The notes under the pieces were generated by a model that had not been told where the DNA came from, ran no database searches, and saw nothing but the letters and a program-made list of their open reading frames with translations. Positions 1 to 11,502 of a stretch of 54,976 nt of DNA are shown here, one piece after another (within the stretch, counting starts at the first letter, position 1; each line of letters begins with the position of its first letter). The stretch spans positions 1-54,976 of the forward strand of contig NZ_FQWX01000015.1 of the NCBI RefSeq assembly GCF_900129815.1, read 5' to 3'. A program made the position numbers and the translations under genes. The stretch comes from Asaccharospora irregularis DSM 2635. GTDB lineage: Bacteria > Bacillota > Clostridia > Peptostreptococcales > Peptostreptococcaceae.

Positions 1-157
1 CACAACCGCATTTAGAGCATGCTTTTGGAACATATGTAAGCACTGCGTTTAATACCTTAAACTCAATACCTCTTACTTTTTCAATTCCATCTCCTGTAAA
101 TACTAAATTTTTATCGCTAATTCCTAGAATATTTGATATAATATCATTTGAGCACAT
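1..157 (-). CDS. ISL3-family transposase, N-terminal 52 residues (partial)
   Basis: An ATG at 155-157 follows a strong GAGGAGG ribosome binding site at 163-170. The frame stays open to the window edge. The translation starts MCSNDIISNILGISDKN and reaches a CSKCGC zinc-finger start, which is the arrangement at the beginning of ISL3 transposases (short alpha-helical leader, then a CxxC zinc ribbon before the HTH and DDE domains). The catalytic domain is off-window, so I cannot say whether the gene is intact. A TATAAT box lies at 194-199. The start codon sits in a long inverted repeat described separately. Confidence 0.65.
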   Translation of the reverse strand, partial: MCSNDIISNILGISDKNLVFTGDGIEKVRGIEFKVLNAVLTYVPKACSKCGC

Positions 158-217
158 GTCAAACCTCCTCGTTTATTTTGTTGTGGTGACTTAATTATAC
201 AACGAGTTTGACATGTG
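153..217 (-). promoter_or_regulatory. Hairpin able to sequester the transposase start codon
   Basis: CACATGTCAAAC at 153-164 and GTTTGACATGTG at 206-217 form a perfect 12-bp inverted repeat. An alternative register gives 11 bp plus a further CTCGTT/AACGAG helix with part of the Shine-Dalgarno bulged. One arm covers the start codon and the spacer to the RBS; the TATAAT box lies in the loop. Native mRNA starting below the TATAAT box lacks the other arm, so only read-through transcripts from outside would fold it. That function is inferred. Confidence 0.5.
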
Positions 218-258
218 TTCTTTATTTTTTAAAAAATAATAGCGCTGATAGTAATTAG

Positions 259-292
259 TCCATTTTTGTCTAACGACAATTATGGATTTTTT
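259..292 (+). terminator. Terminator-like hairpin in the IS end, plus strand
   Basis: TCCATTTTTGTC pairs with GACAATTATGGA across a TAAC loop (10 of 12 pairs) and is followed by six T. It lies just inside the IS end and reads outwards on the plus strand. No plus-strand gene precedes it in view. Confidence 0.4.
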
Positions 293-366
293 ATTACCAT
301 CAACGCTAAATATTATACAGCCGTTTAATATTGATTGTATTGGTTGCAAAAAGGTTGCATTTTTTT

Positions 367-410
367 AAAAAACCCCTCTGAAACTTACTATAAATAAGTC
401 TTAAAGGGGT
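367..410 (-). terminator. Terminator of guaBA
   Basis: AACCCCT and AGGGGTT arms enclose a second helix ACTTA/TAAGT. On the minus strand the stem is followed by TTTTTT. It lies about 60 bp downstream of the guaA stop codon and could also act on the other strand. Confidence 0.75.
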
Positions 411-472
411 TTTTGTGTTAGTATTTTCAATATTTGTAGTACTTTATTTTTTATGACTAATTTTAACTATTG

Positions 473-2005
473 TTATTCCCACTCAATAGTTCCTGGTGGT
501 TTAGAAGTTATATCGTAAACAACTCTGTTTGCTCCATCAACTTCATTTACTATTCTATTAGATATTCTTTCAAGCACGTCGTATGGCATCTTATACCAGT
601 CTGAAGTCATACCATCAGAAGATGTAACAGCTCTTATACCTACTAAGTAAGCATATGTTCTTTCATCTCCCATAACTCCAACAGTTTTTACATCTGGTAA
701 AGTTGCGAATGCTTGCCATATATCCTTGTATAAACCAGCTTTTCTAAGCTCGTCCATGTATATTGCATCAGCTTCTCTTAGAATATCACATTTTTCTTTT
801 GTAACTTCTCCAATTACTCTTATTCCTAGACCTGGTCCTGGGAATGGATGTCTAAATATTAATCCTTCTTCTATTCCAAGTTCTAATCCTATTTTTCTAA
901 CCTCATCTTTGAATAAATCTCTTAGCGGTTCAACTATTTCAAACTCTATATCTTCTGGAAGCCCTCCAACGTTGTGATGAGATTTTATAGTTGCAGAATC
1001 TCCTTTTCCACTTTCTATAACGTCTGGGTATATAGTCCCTTGAACTAGGAAGTCCATTTTTCCAAGTTTATTTGATTCTTCTTCAAATACTCTTATGAAC
1101 TCTTCACCTATTATTTTTCTTTTTTGTTCTGGTTCTGTTACACCTTTTAACTTAGATAAAAATCTATCTTCACAGTTAACTCTTATTAAGTTCATGTCGA
1201 ATTTTTCTCTAAATATTCTCTCTACATCATTACCTTCATTTTTTCTTAGTAATCCATGATCAACGAATATACAAGTTAAATTATCGCCTATTGCTTTATG
1301 AACAAGCACTGCTGCAACTGATGAATCTACTCCACCACTTAAAGCACAAAGTACTTTTTTGTCTCCTATTTTAGCTTTTATTTCCTTTATTTTATCATCT
1401 ATAAATGAATCAGTTGTCCAATCTCCTTTTACTTCACAAACATTGTATAAGAAGTTTGTAAGAACTTTATCTCCTTCTAAACAATGTTCAACTTCTGGAT
1501 GGAATTGAACTCCGTATAATTTCTTTTCAGCATTTTCCATAGCTGCAACTGGGCAATCTTCAGTATGTGCTACTATTTCAAATCCTTCTGGTATTCTATC
1601 TATTAAATCAGTATGGCTCATCCAAACTGAACTTGTAGAAAGTCCTCTAAATAAAGGAGATTCATGATAAGTTATAGCTGTTTTACCGTATTCTTTTTCT
1701 GCATTACTTCCTTTTCTAACATTTCCACCTAATATGTGTGCCATCACTTGCATTCCGTAGCATATACCAAGTATAGGTACACCCATTTCAAATATTTCTT
1801 TTGCTATCTTTGGTGAATCTTCTAGGTAAGCACTATTTGGTCCACCTGTAAATATAATTCCCTTTGGATTTTTAGCCTTTATTTTTTCTAAATCTGTATT
1901 GTATGGTAATATTTCACAATATACATTATTTTCTCTAACTCTTCTTGCTATAAGTTGGTTGTATTGACCTCCAAAATCTATTACAAGTACTAATTCATGT
2001 TTCAT
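473..2005 (-). CDS. guaA: GMP synthase (glutamine-hydrolysing)
   Basis: Converts XMP, glutamine and ATP to GMP in the cytoplasm, the last step of GMP synthesis. At 510 aa it has full family length. The N-terminal class I glutamine amidotransferase shows the nucleophile in GICYGMQ (Cys82) and the His/Glu pair in FHPEVE (His169, Glu171). The ATP pyrophosphatase P-loop SGGVDSS is at 223-229. The C-terminal dimerisation domain ends KPPGTIEWE, the usual terminus. The ATG at 2005 has an AAGGAG site. It starts 3 bp after guaB, so both are probably on one mRNA controlled by the guanine riboswitch upstream of guaB. Confidence 0.98.
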   Translation of the reverse strand: MKHELVLVIDFGGQYNQLIARRVRENNVYCEILPYNTDLEKIKAKNPKGIIFTGGPNSAYLEDSPKIAKEIFEMGVPILGICYGMQVMAHILGGNVRKGSNAEKEYGKTAITYHESPLFRGLSTSSVWMSHTDLIDRIPEGFEIVAHTEDCPVAAMENAEKKLYGVQFHPEVEHCLEGDKVLTNFLYNVCEVKGDWTTDSFIDDKIKEIKAKIGDKKVLCALSGGVDSSVAAVLVHKAIGDNLTCIFVDHGLLRKNEGNDVERIFREKFDMNLIRVNCEDRFLSKLKGVTEPEQKRKIIGEEFIRVFEEESNKLGKMDFLVQGTIYPDVIESGKGDSATIKSHHNVGGLPEDIEFEIVEPLRDLFKDEVRKIGLELGIEEGLIFRHPFPGPGLGIRVIGEVTKEKCDILREADAIYMDELRKAGLYKDIWQAFATLPDVKTVGVMGDERTYAYLVGIRAVTSSDGMTSDWYKMPYDVLERISNRIVNEVDGANRVVYDITSKPPGTIEWE

Positions 2006-2008
2006 ATT

Positions 2009-3490
<1,482 letters not shown>

Positions 3491-3578
3491 TTATATGTTT
3501 ATACGAAATATTTTTAAATAATTTAACGAATTAAAGTTTTGCTTTGTGGAATATTTGTTCGTGTCCGAAATATTTAAC

Positions 3579-3635
3579 AAAAAACCTGTATAGTAACTTC
3601 CATAATTCTTATTAAAAGTGAAATTACTATACAGG
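3579..3635 (-). terminator. Riboswitch-controlled terminator of guaBA leader
   Basis: A perfect 12-bp stem (CCTGTATAGTAA with TTACTATACAGG) is followed on the minus strand by six T, between the guanine aptamer and guaB. This is the layout of a transcriptional OFF switch. Confidence 0.85.
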
Positions 3636-3724
3636 CTTCCAAATTACCTATTTTCATCTAGCTAACATATAGGGAAATCTATTCAGCCTATATATTTACT
3701 TAAAAGGTATTTTGGTATAATAAT

Positions 3725-3799
3725 TTCACTCATAGTCAAGATATTTACGGTATCTTGGTAGAAACTCTCAGACCTTATTTCTGAGCATATACGAGTGAT
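3725..3799 (-). promoter_or_regulatory. Guanine (purine) riboswitch aptamer
   Basis: The minus strand shows the purine-aptamer pattern: P1 CACTCGTAT with ATGAGTG, a P2 hairpin GCTCAGA...TCTGAG, the core AGTTTCTACC, and a P3 hairpin CAAGATACCGTAAATATCTTG, followed by ACTATGAG. The specificity base before TAT is C (GACTAT), which in this family selects guanine or hypoxanthine rather than adenine. It lies upstream of guaB with a terminator between, so guanine should repress guaBA. The 3473-3864 gap contains only this leader. Confidence 0.93.
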
Positions 3800-3864
3800 A
3801 TTTTTATCTTTAGTTATAATTATTGTTTATTCAAGTTGAATACTAATTTATCAAAATTTAATAA

Positions 3865-4323
3865 CTATGTCAATAAGTTTGGTTTAAATTCTTGCTGAAT
3901 AAAAAAATTTATGTTATTAAATATCGTTATAATAGGAACTTTGTTGTCTTTTGACATTTGTTTGCACTGTTCATACTCAGGCGAAACTTTAATAAGACTT
4001 CCTTTATAGTATCCTAGTTTAACTGTTATATTACCGTAAGGAGTGCTGATTTCCCTAAATTCCCTATCTATTTTTGCCCTATTATATTTTGTATACCTAA
4101 CTCCAAATGTACTAGTTTCCAAAATAAGTATATCGACAAATTTTTCTAAATCTTCAACTTCACATAAAACAGATATTTTTATAGCTGGCCTATTTTTTTT
4201 CATGAATATACTCTCTGTATAAACATCAAGTGCACCTTCACTAAGAATTTTTTCATATAAATAAGAATACACCTCTGAAGACATATCGTCAATATTAGCA
4301 CTTATTTTATAAATTACTTCTTC
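3865..4323 (-). CDS. larC: LarC C-terminal part, reached by -1 frameshift
   Basis: This frame encodes the C-terminal half of the nickel-pincer cofactor nickel insertase (cyclometallase). It has no good start of its own. Read from 4323 it gives EEVIYKISANIDDM and continues with the family stretch GALDVYTESIFMKKNRP. It lies in the -1 frame relative to the upstream part and joins it exactly at the A10 run. In Lactiplantibacillus plantarum larC1 and larC2 are known to be fused by programmed frameshifting. A shifted product here would be about 394 aa, within family length. The internal ATG at 4284 has no convincing RBS. Confidence 0.85.
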   Translation of the reverse strand, partial: EEVIYKISANIDDMSSEVYSYLYEKILSEGALDVYTESIFMKKNRPAIKISVLCEVEDLEKFVDILILETSTFGVRYTKYNRAKIDREFREISTPYGNITVKLGYYKGSLIKVSPEYEQCKQMSKDNKVPIITIFNNINFFIQQEFKPNLLT

Positions 4324-5048
4324 TTTTTTTTTTCACCTAGGATGGTTCTTAATATATTTGGAACTTCAAATTTTTTATCTCCTATACCATATCCAATTTG
4401 ACTAGGTTCAAATTCAAGTTCATCCACAAACTCATCTACTAAAACCTTTATTATAGCCGCTCCGGTTGGAGTTGTACATTCACCTTTTACTGTATTTAGT
4501 TTTATAGGTACTCCCTTCAAAATTTCTATAGTAGCTGGGGCAGGAACCGGCATAATACCGTGATCACATTTTACAAATCCTGATCCTACAGGAACACTAC
4601 TTGCATATATTTTATCCACTAAAAGCAAGTCTATTAATACAGATACTCCTACTATGTCCACTATAGAGTCTATAGCACCAACTTCATGGAAATGTATCTT
4701 TTCAACAGTTGTCCCATGAACTTTCGCTTCAGCCTCGCCCACTACCATAAATATTTTTTTGGATAATTCTTTTACTTTTTCATTTAGCTCACTTTTTTCT
4801 ATTATTTCAAATATATCCTTTAGATGTCTATGAGCATGAGTTTCTTTAGTTATTACATTTACGTTTGTTCCTATTATTCCACTTTCATTTTTTTCATTTA
4901 TCTTTATTTCTACTTCTTCATCTAAATTTAATTTACCCATTTCCTTTAAAAATATATCTTTTGATACTCCCAAATTTAATAAACTAGCTATAGTCATATC
5001 CCCTGAAATTCCATTTACAATATCAAAATAAAGTATCTTATTATTCAT
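4314..5048 (-). CDS. larC: LarC N-terminal part (nickel-pincer cofactor biosynthesis)
   Basis: Encodes the N-terminal part of LarC, which inserts nickel into the pyridinium dithiocarboxylate cofactor used by LarA-type racemases. It begins MNNKILYFDIVNGISGDM, the LarC signature. The conserved GAIDSIVDIVG segment is preceded by a HFHEVG metal-site-like motif. The ATG at 5048 has GAGGAGAG at correct spacing, whereas an upstream TTG lies before that site. The zero-frame product is 244 aa and ends in five lysines where the ribosome meets TAA just after the slippery run. larB lies 32 bp upstream; larE and larA are not in the window. Confidence 0.9.
   Translation of the reverse strand: MNNKILYFDIVNGISGDMTIASLLNLGVSKDIFLKEMGKLNLDEEVEIKINEKNESGIIGTNVNVITKETHAHRHLKDIFEIIEKSELNEKVKELSKKIFMVVGEAEAKVHGTTVEKIHFHEVGAIDSIVDIVGVSVLIDLLLVDKIYASSVPVGSGFVKCDHGIMPVPAPATIEILKGVPIKLNTVKGECTTPTGAAIIKVLVDEFVDELEFEPSQIGYGIGDKKFEVPNILRTILGEKKKKK
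4323..4334 (-). other. larC: Slippery sequence for -1 frameshift in larC
   Basis: The minus strand reads G, ten A, then GAAGAAGTAA. In zero frame this is GAA AAA AAA AAG AAG AAG TAA, containing the heptamer A AAA AAG, the same slippery signal as in E. coli dnaX. A -1 slip gives AAA AAA GAA GAA GTA and joins the two larC frames without loss. Polymerase slippage adding one A would give the same fusion. Confidence 0.85.
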
Positions 5049-5080
5049 TTTATCTCTCCTCAAATATATTATTTTATAGG

Positions 5081-5824
5081 TTATTTTAGTTTATTTATCA
5101 TCGATGCTAAATATCCAGCACCAAATCCATTGTCTATATTTACAACAGATATTCCAGAGGCACAGCTATTGAGCATTGTAAGAAGAGATGATAATCCTCC
5201 AAAATTTGCCCCATACCCTACAGAGGTAGGTACAGCTATAACAGGTACATCAACAAGACCGCCAACTACACTTGGAAGGGCCCCTTCCATCCCTGCTACT
5301 GCGACTATTACCCTAGCACTATCTAGTATATGTTTTTTATTTAATAATCTATGTATCCCAGCCACTCCTACATCATATATCCTGATGACATCGTTTCCTA
5401 GAAATTTAGCAGTGTAGTATACTTCATCCGCAACAGGAATATCAGAAGTCCCTCCTGTTAATACGACTATTTTTCCTTTGCCTCTATTTTCTATTTCATG
5501 ATTTTGTATTTTAAGTATTTTAGACAACTTTTCATACTCGGCTATTGGGTAAACTTCTCTAACTTTATCAAAAGTTTCTTTTCTACATCTAGTCCCTAAT
5601 ATGTTAGAACCTTTTTGATTCATTTTTTCTATTATGCCCAATATATGCTCATCTTCTTTTCCCTCACAGTAGATTACTTCTGGGTAACCATTTCTTATTT
5701 GCCTATGATGGTCCACATTTGCATATCCTAAATCTTCATATGGTAAATTTTTTAATTTTTCTAATGCTAAATCTATATCAACGTTGTTGTTTTTTACATT
5801 TTCGAGCAATTCCCTTAGGTCCAT
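5081..5824 (-). CDS. larB: LarB, pyridinium-3,5-biscarboxylic acid mononucleotide synthase
   Basis: Carboxylates and hydrolyses nicotinic acid adenine dinucleotide in the first step of nickel-pincer cofactor synthesis. The 247-aa protein has a unique N-terminal half with the conserved YAN(V)DHHRQIRNG and PEVIYCEGK stretches. A C-terminal AIR-carboxylase (PurE)-like half shows GGTSDIPVADE, AGMEGALPSVVGG and PTSVGYGA. An AAAGGAG site precedes the ATG. It is first in a larB-larC unit on the minus strand, with short direct repeats in its leader. Confidence 0.93.
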   Translation of the reverse strand: MDLRELLENVKNNNVDIDLALEKLKNLPYEDLGYANVDHHRQIRNGYPEVIYCEGKEDEHILGIIEKMNQKGSNILGTRCRKETFDKVREVYPIAEYEKLSKILKIQNHEIENRGKGKIVVLTGGTSDIPVADEVYYTAKFLGNDVIRIYDVGVAGIHRLLNKKHILDSARVIVAVAGMEGALPSVVGGLVDVPVIAVPTSVGYGANFGGLSSLLTMLNSCASGISVVNIDNGFGAGYLASMINKLK

Positions 5825-5843
5825 TTTTTAGCTCCTTTTCATT

Positions 5844-5889
5844 TTTAGTATCATTAAACTTTAGTATCATTAATTTTAGTATCATTAAT
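5844..5889. repeat. Three tandem 15-16 bp repeats upstream of larB
   Basis: The unit TTTAGTATCATTAA(T/AC) occurs three times head to tail at 5844-5859, 5860-5874 and 5875-5889. It is 20 bp upstream of the larB start, where an activator or repressor could bind. No known operator is recognised. Confidence 0.7.
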
Positions 5890-5945
5890 TATTAATTATA
5901 ACATTATTTCTAGCTGATTTTACCTGTTCCTTTTGTAAAATACGT

Positions 5946-5980
5946 AAAAAAATGGTGAGCCATCTCAGCTCACCATTTTT
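5946..5980 (-). terminator. Terminator of groESL
   Basis: AAAATGGTGAGC and GCTCACCATTTT form a strong stem around a CATCTCA loop. T runs flank both sides, so it can act in both directions. It lies 35 bp downstream of the groEL stop. Confidence 0.85.
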
Positions 5981-6014
5981 GATAATGCTATTTTGTATTT
6001 ATATGCTTAATTTA

Positions 6015-7945
<1,931 letters not shown>

Positions 7946-7998
7946 TCTAAATACCTCCCAATGAATTATCTGTAGAAATAAATATATTTATAATTTAG

Positions 7999-8025
7999 TT
8001 ATCACTCTATAGTTTAGAGTGCTAA
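7999..8025 (-). promoter_or_regulatory. CIRCE operator (HrcA binding site)
   Basis: On the minus strand TTAGCACTC, nine bases, then GAGTGATAA. The consensus is TTAGCACTC-N9-GAGTGCTAA, so one base of the second arm differs. Its position in the groES leader implies HrcA heat-shock repression of groESL. Confidence 0.93.
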
Positions 8026-8033
8026 CAATTATT

Positions 8034-8062
8034 ATAATATACCATTAATACATATTTTTCAA
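8034..8062 (-). promoter_or_regulatory. Probable groESL promoter
   Basis: TTGAAA (8057-8062) and TATTAT (8034-8039) are spaced by 17 bp, just upstream of CIRCE. An overlapping TATAAT gives a poorer 20-bp spacing. Confidence 0.55.
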
Positions 8063-8065
8063 TAC

Positions 8066-8158
8066 CCTTTATAAACTTTTTCCTAAATAATATCATACTG
8101 ATATTATATCCGATAATCTTAATTATATACCTTTATAAACTTTTTCCTAAATAATATC
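8066..8158. repeat. Perfect 29-bp direct repeat between cls and groES
   Basis: Copies at 8066-8094 and 8130-8158 share CCTTTATAAACTTTTTCC and continue identically to 29 bp. They are separated by 35 bp of AT-rich DNA. No gene is present between 7946 and 8190. Confidence 0.85.
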
Positions 8159-8190
8159 TTTAACTTTTATATTCCTTTAAACGCACCTAT

Positions 8191-9681
8191 TTACAGTATT
8201 GGAGAGAATAATCTAGCAATAGATTCCTTAGTTTTCCTTAAAAAACTTCTCTTTTCAAACTCCTCTAAATCAATCTCCTCACAATTTTTAATATCCTCAA
8301 AGAAGTCATAAGTCATCCTTTTAATAACATCACTGTCATATATAAATGCATTTATCTCAAAATTAAGCATAAAGCTCCTCAAGTCCATATTTGCCGAACC
8401 TGTAGATACTATTTTATCGTCTATTATAACTACTTTTGAATGTATAAATCCTTTTTTATATAGGTACACTCGTCCTCCTGATTTTAATATATCTATAAAA
8501 TAGGAATAAGATGCGCTATTAACTATTTTATGGTCCGCTATCTTAGGAAATACTATCCTAACATCAACTCCACTTAATGCGGCGCTTTTAAGGGCTCTCA
8601 ATAGTGCTTCATCTGGTATAAAATATGGTGTTTCTATATACACGTTCTTTTTCGCCTGACATATAGCTGAGAAATATGCATAGTGTATTGCCTCCCAGTC
8701 GCTATCTGGTCCACTAGCTACTATCTGAAGCATACTCTCTCCAACATATCCTACTCTAGGAAAGTAGTTTTTTGTTACTAGGATCTCTTTTGTCGTATAA
8801 TACCAATCTATTAAGAATACCATTTGAAGCATATAGATAGCTATACCTTCTATTCTTATATGAGTATCTCTCCAGTAGCCAAACTTTTTATTTTTACCTA
8901 GGTATTCATCCCCTATATTTATTCCCCCTGTATAGCCAATTTGTCCATCTATTATGACTATTTTTCGGTGATTTCTATAGTTGATTTTTCCTCCTAAAAG
9001 AGGGAATTTAGCTGGTAAAAAAGGTGCAATTTCTATTTTATATTTTCTCATTTCATTGAAGAACTCTCTACGGAACCAAAATCTCCAGCACCCTACATCA
9101 TCATATAATATTCTTATCTTTACTCCTTGTTTAGCTTTTTCTATAAGAATATCCTTTATTTTATTAGCTATATCACTTTCTTTTATAATAAAGTACTCTA
9201 AATGTATATGGTCTTTCGCATTTTTTATGTCATCAATAAGTTTTTCAAATTTTTCATTGCCATCAACAAAAACATCTATCTTGTTATTTTTTGTAAAAGG
9301 AAACATTCCTGTATTTAATAGTAAGCTAATCACCCTTTTTCTTATACATCCTTCTTCCTCTTCTTTTAATAACTTATTTTCCTTTATTGATTCTTGTTCT
9401 AGTTCTACTATCTCTTTCATTTTTTCTAGAGTTTCAAAGAGTTTCTTTTCCTTTATGTTAGTAGCCATCTTCTGTGTCTTAAATATTTTTATCTTCCTTA
9501 TATTCCTTCCAAATATAGCATATACAATTAAGCCTAACCCTGGTAATAAAATAAATATTAATAACCATGTCATAGTCTTCGCAGGGTCTCTATTTTCCAG
9601 TAATATAGTCATGGCAACTGCTGCTCCAGCCACGTATGATATAAGTAAAAAAATTACAACCAAAAACCCTACAATTTCCAT
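8191..9681 (-). CDS. cls: Cardiolipin synthase
   Basis: Membrane phospholipase-D-type enzyme that joins two phosphatidylglycerols to cardiolipin and glycerol. The 496-aa protein has two N-terminal membrane helices (about residues 3-27 and 36-57), then two PLD domains. The HKD motifs are NHRKIVIIDG (His238) and HSKVVIIDD (His414). The GAGGGGAG site before the ATG supports the start. No terminator is evident between cls and groES, so cls transcripts may run into groESL. Confidence 0.95.
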   Translation of the reverse strand: MEIVGFLVVIFLLISYVAGAAVAMTILLENRDPAKTMTWLLIFILLPGLGLIVYAIFGRNIRKIKIFKTQKMATNIKEKKLFETLEKMKEIVELEQESIKENKLLKEEEEGCIRKRVISLLLNTGMFPFTKNNKIDVFVDGNEKFEKLIDDIKNAKDHIHLEYFIIKESDIANKIKDILIEKAKQGVKIRILYDDVGCWRFWFRREFFNEMRKYKIEIAPFLPAKFPLLGGKINYRNHRKIVIIDGQIGYTGGINIGDEYLGKNKKFGYWRDTHIRIEGIAIYMLQMVFLIDWYYTTKEILVTKNYFPRVGYVGESMLQIVASGPDSDWEAIHYAYFSAICQAKKNVYIETPYFIPDEALLRALKSAALSGVDVRIVFPKIADHKIVNSASYSYFIDILKSGGRVYLYKKGFIHSKVVIIDDKIVSTGSANMDLRSFMLNFEINAFIYDSDVIKRMTYDFFEDIKNCEEIDLEEFEKRSFLRKTKESIARLFSPIL

Positions 9682-9702
9682 ATTATCTCCCCTCTAATTA
9701 TA

Positions 9703-10578
9703 TTATCTTCCTATACCAAGTTCTCTTGCGTAGTAAAATAGGTACTGCTGTGCAAATCCAGCCAACTCACCAAATTTATCTAATGCATATGCCCTTATTT
9801 TAGGAAGTGACATATCCTCATCAACATAAAATTCTTGCATAACTCTCTTTACCCATACATCAACCGGGAATGTATCGTATTTTTGCATTCCGAATAAAGA
9901 AATACAATCACAAACTTTTGGACCTACACCATTAAACTTTAATAGTTCTTTTCTACACTGTTCTGTATCCAACATCGAATATCCATAGACGTTGTCATTA
10001 TTATTTGCTACTGCATCTGCTGTGCTTTTTATGTACTTATCTCTAAATCCAGTCTGACATGCCCTTATTTCCTCCTTAGAAGCTCTACTCAACTCCTGTG
10101 GTGTAGGAAAGGCATAGTACTCCTTACCGTTATATTCTCCTATAAATTTACCGAATTTTTTTGACAAATTATCTATAGCCTTTTGGATCATAGGAATTCT
10201 ATTATTTGATGATATTATAAATGATATAAGCATTTCCCATTGATCTTGTTTTAATATCCTTATTCCCCATCCAAAGTCAGTTGCTTTATCTAAGTATTCA
10301 TCCATTTCCTTTAATTTATTCTTTATTTCTGTATAATTTGTTCCCAAATCAAAGTAATCGTGCCAAATATTATTAAAATCTTCTAAATTAGTATTGTTTA
10401 GGTAGATTTTATCGCCCTTTTCTTCTACATTTAGTATTTTCCCCTTTGCAACTCCTGTGTAAGATTCATTCTCTTCTTTTTTCCATCTAAAACACTGACC
10501 GCACTCAAAAATATGTTTAATATTAAAATCTTCTACTCCCTCTAGTACAACCGAATTATTTTCTTCATAAATTTTCAT
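9703..10578 (-). CDS. 8-oxoguanine DNA glycosylase (Ogg type)
   Basis: A base-excision repair glycosylase/lyase of the HhH-GPD superfamily, 291 aa. The N-terminal part shows the Ogg1-like HIFECGQCFRW segment. The helix-hairpin-helix and catalytic region reads FNGVGPKVCDC (Lys221) followed by FPVDVWVKR (Asp240), matching catalytic Lys249 and Asp268 of human OGG1. It sits just upstream of cls on the same strand. An AlkA-type alkylbase glycosylase is less likely because the catalytic lysine is present. Confidence 0.88.
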   Translation of the reverse strand: MKIYEENNSVVLEGVEDFNIKHIFECGQCFRWKKEENESYTGVAKGKILNVEEKGDKIYLNNTNLEDFNNIWHDYFDLGTNYTEIKNKLKEMDEYLDKATDFGWGIRILKQDQWEMLISFIISSNNRIPMIQKAIDNLSKKFGKFIGEYNGKEYYAFPTPQELSRASKEEIRACQTGFRDKYIKSTADAVANNNDNVYGYSMLDTEQCRKELLKFNGVGPKVCDCISLFGMQKYDTFPVDVWVKRVMQEFYVDEDMSLPKIRAYALDKFGELAGFAQQYLFYYARELGIGR

Positions 10579-10839
10579 ATTCTTAATACTCCTTCTAATA
10601 TATGTCTGTTTTTCAATTATATTTCTAAGATATAGTATCTATATTTCCCATATATAATCACAATAAACTAATAAGTTTATTAGTGTAATTATATTAATTA
10701 TAGTACAAATCTTACTATTTTTTACATAATTAAGGTAAGTATTTAGTTTATGCAAAATTATATCAAAAAATCTAGAGTAGAATTAATATTCTTTTTTTGT
10801 TAAAATACATAGGATATTATATTTAGAAGGTGGTTTAAC

Positions 10840-11502
10840 ATGAATAAAAAAAGCATATTTATTGCTATAGAAGGACCTATAGGGGTTGGAAAAACTACCC
10901 TAGCAACAATATTAAATCAGCATTTTAATTACACTCTTCTTAGAGAGATTGTAGAAGAGAATCCCTTTCTAACAAAGTTTTATACCGATAAAAAAGAGTA
11001 TGCTTTGCAAACAGAAGCATTTTTTCTATTTAATAGAGTAAAACAATTAGAAGATCTTCAAAGAGATGTATTAGACAAGTCTAAATGTGTTATAAGTGAT
11101 TACCATATAATAAAAAATCTTATTTTTGCTGGATTAACACTTGATAAAAAACAGCTTTATAGATATAAACAAGTATATAATATTTTCGTTAACGATCTTC
11201 CTCAGCCGGATATAATAGTATATTTGAATTCTAACACAGATACATTGATGAAGAAAATCGCCCTTAGGGATAGAAGTTTTGAAAGACAGATGGATAGAGG
11301 TTATATAGAAGAACTTAGTACGGAATATAAATATTACTTTAGTCCATTATCTATAAAACATAATTTTATAGGCAAAGAACCTGTCATTATCAATATCGAT
11401 AATTCAGACTTGGATTTTTTAAACAATGAAGAACATAGATCATTTATAATAAAAAAAGTCGAGGAAGCTATAGACAATTTAGGAGGACATACAAATGTTT
11501 AA
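10840..11502 (+). CDS. Deoxynucleoside kinase (dGK/dAK/dCK family), first copy
   Basis: Phosphorylates a deoxynucleoside for dNTP salvage in the cytoplasm. The 220-aa protein begins with the P-loop IEGPIGVGKTTLA and has the family's REIVEENPFL substrate segment. The lid-type arginines fall in ALRDRSFERQMDRGY, and the DRS-equivalent position reads SDYHIIKN instead. AGGTGG precedes the ATG. It overlaps the second kinase by 8 bp, so they are co-translated and may form a heterodimer like the Lactobacillus dAK/dGK pair. Substrate cannot be assigned from sequence alone. Confidence 0.87.
   Translation: MNKKSIFIAIEGPIGVGKTTLATILNQHFNYTLLREIVEENPFLTKFYTDKKEYALQTEAFFLFNRVKQLEDLQRDVLDKSKCVISDYHIIKNLIFAGLTLDKKQLYRYKQVYNIFVNDLPQPDIIVYLNSNTDTLMKKIALRDRSFERQMDRGYIEELSTEYKYYFSPLSIKHNFIGKEPVIINIDNSDLDFLNNEEHRSFIIKKVEEAIDNLGGHTNV

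Larger units (their letters stand above)
1..322 (-). mobile_element. Right end of an ISL3-type insertion sequence (cut by window edge)
   Basis: The element runs off the left edge. It holds the 5' part of a minus-strand transposase and ends with a terminal sequence whose inward reading begins GGCTGTATAATATTTAG, with outer boundary near 322. This resembles the ISL3-family end layout (GGCTCTTTGT...GTTGATG), which is also visible in degraded form at 27742-27768. Positions 287-321 recur with 33 of 35 identities at 12189-12223. The other end and the target duplication are outside the window, so the family call rests on the transposase N-terminus and end similarity. Confidence 0.65.

Noticed and set aside
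3865-4284. The downstream larC frame as an independent gene starting at ATG 4284
   Set aside because: No ribosome binding site precedes that ATG, and conserved LarC residues continue upstream in frame to the slippery run.
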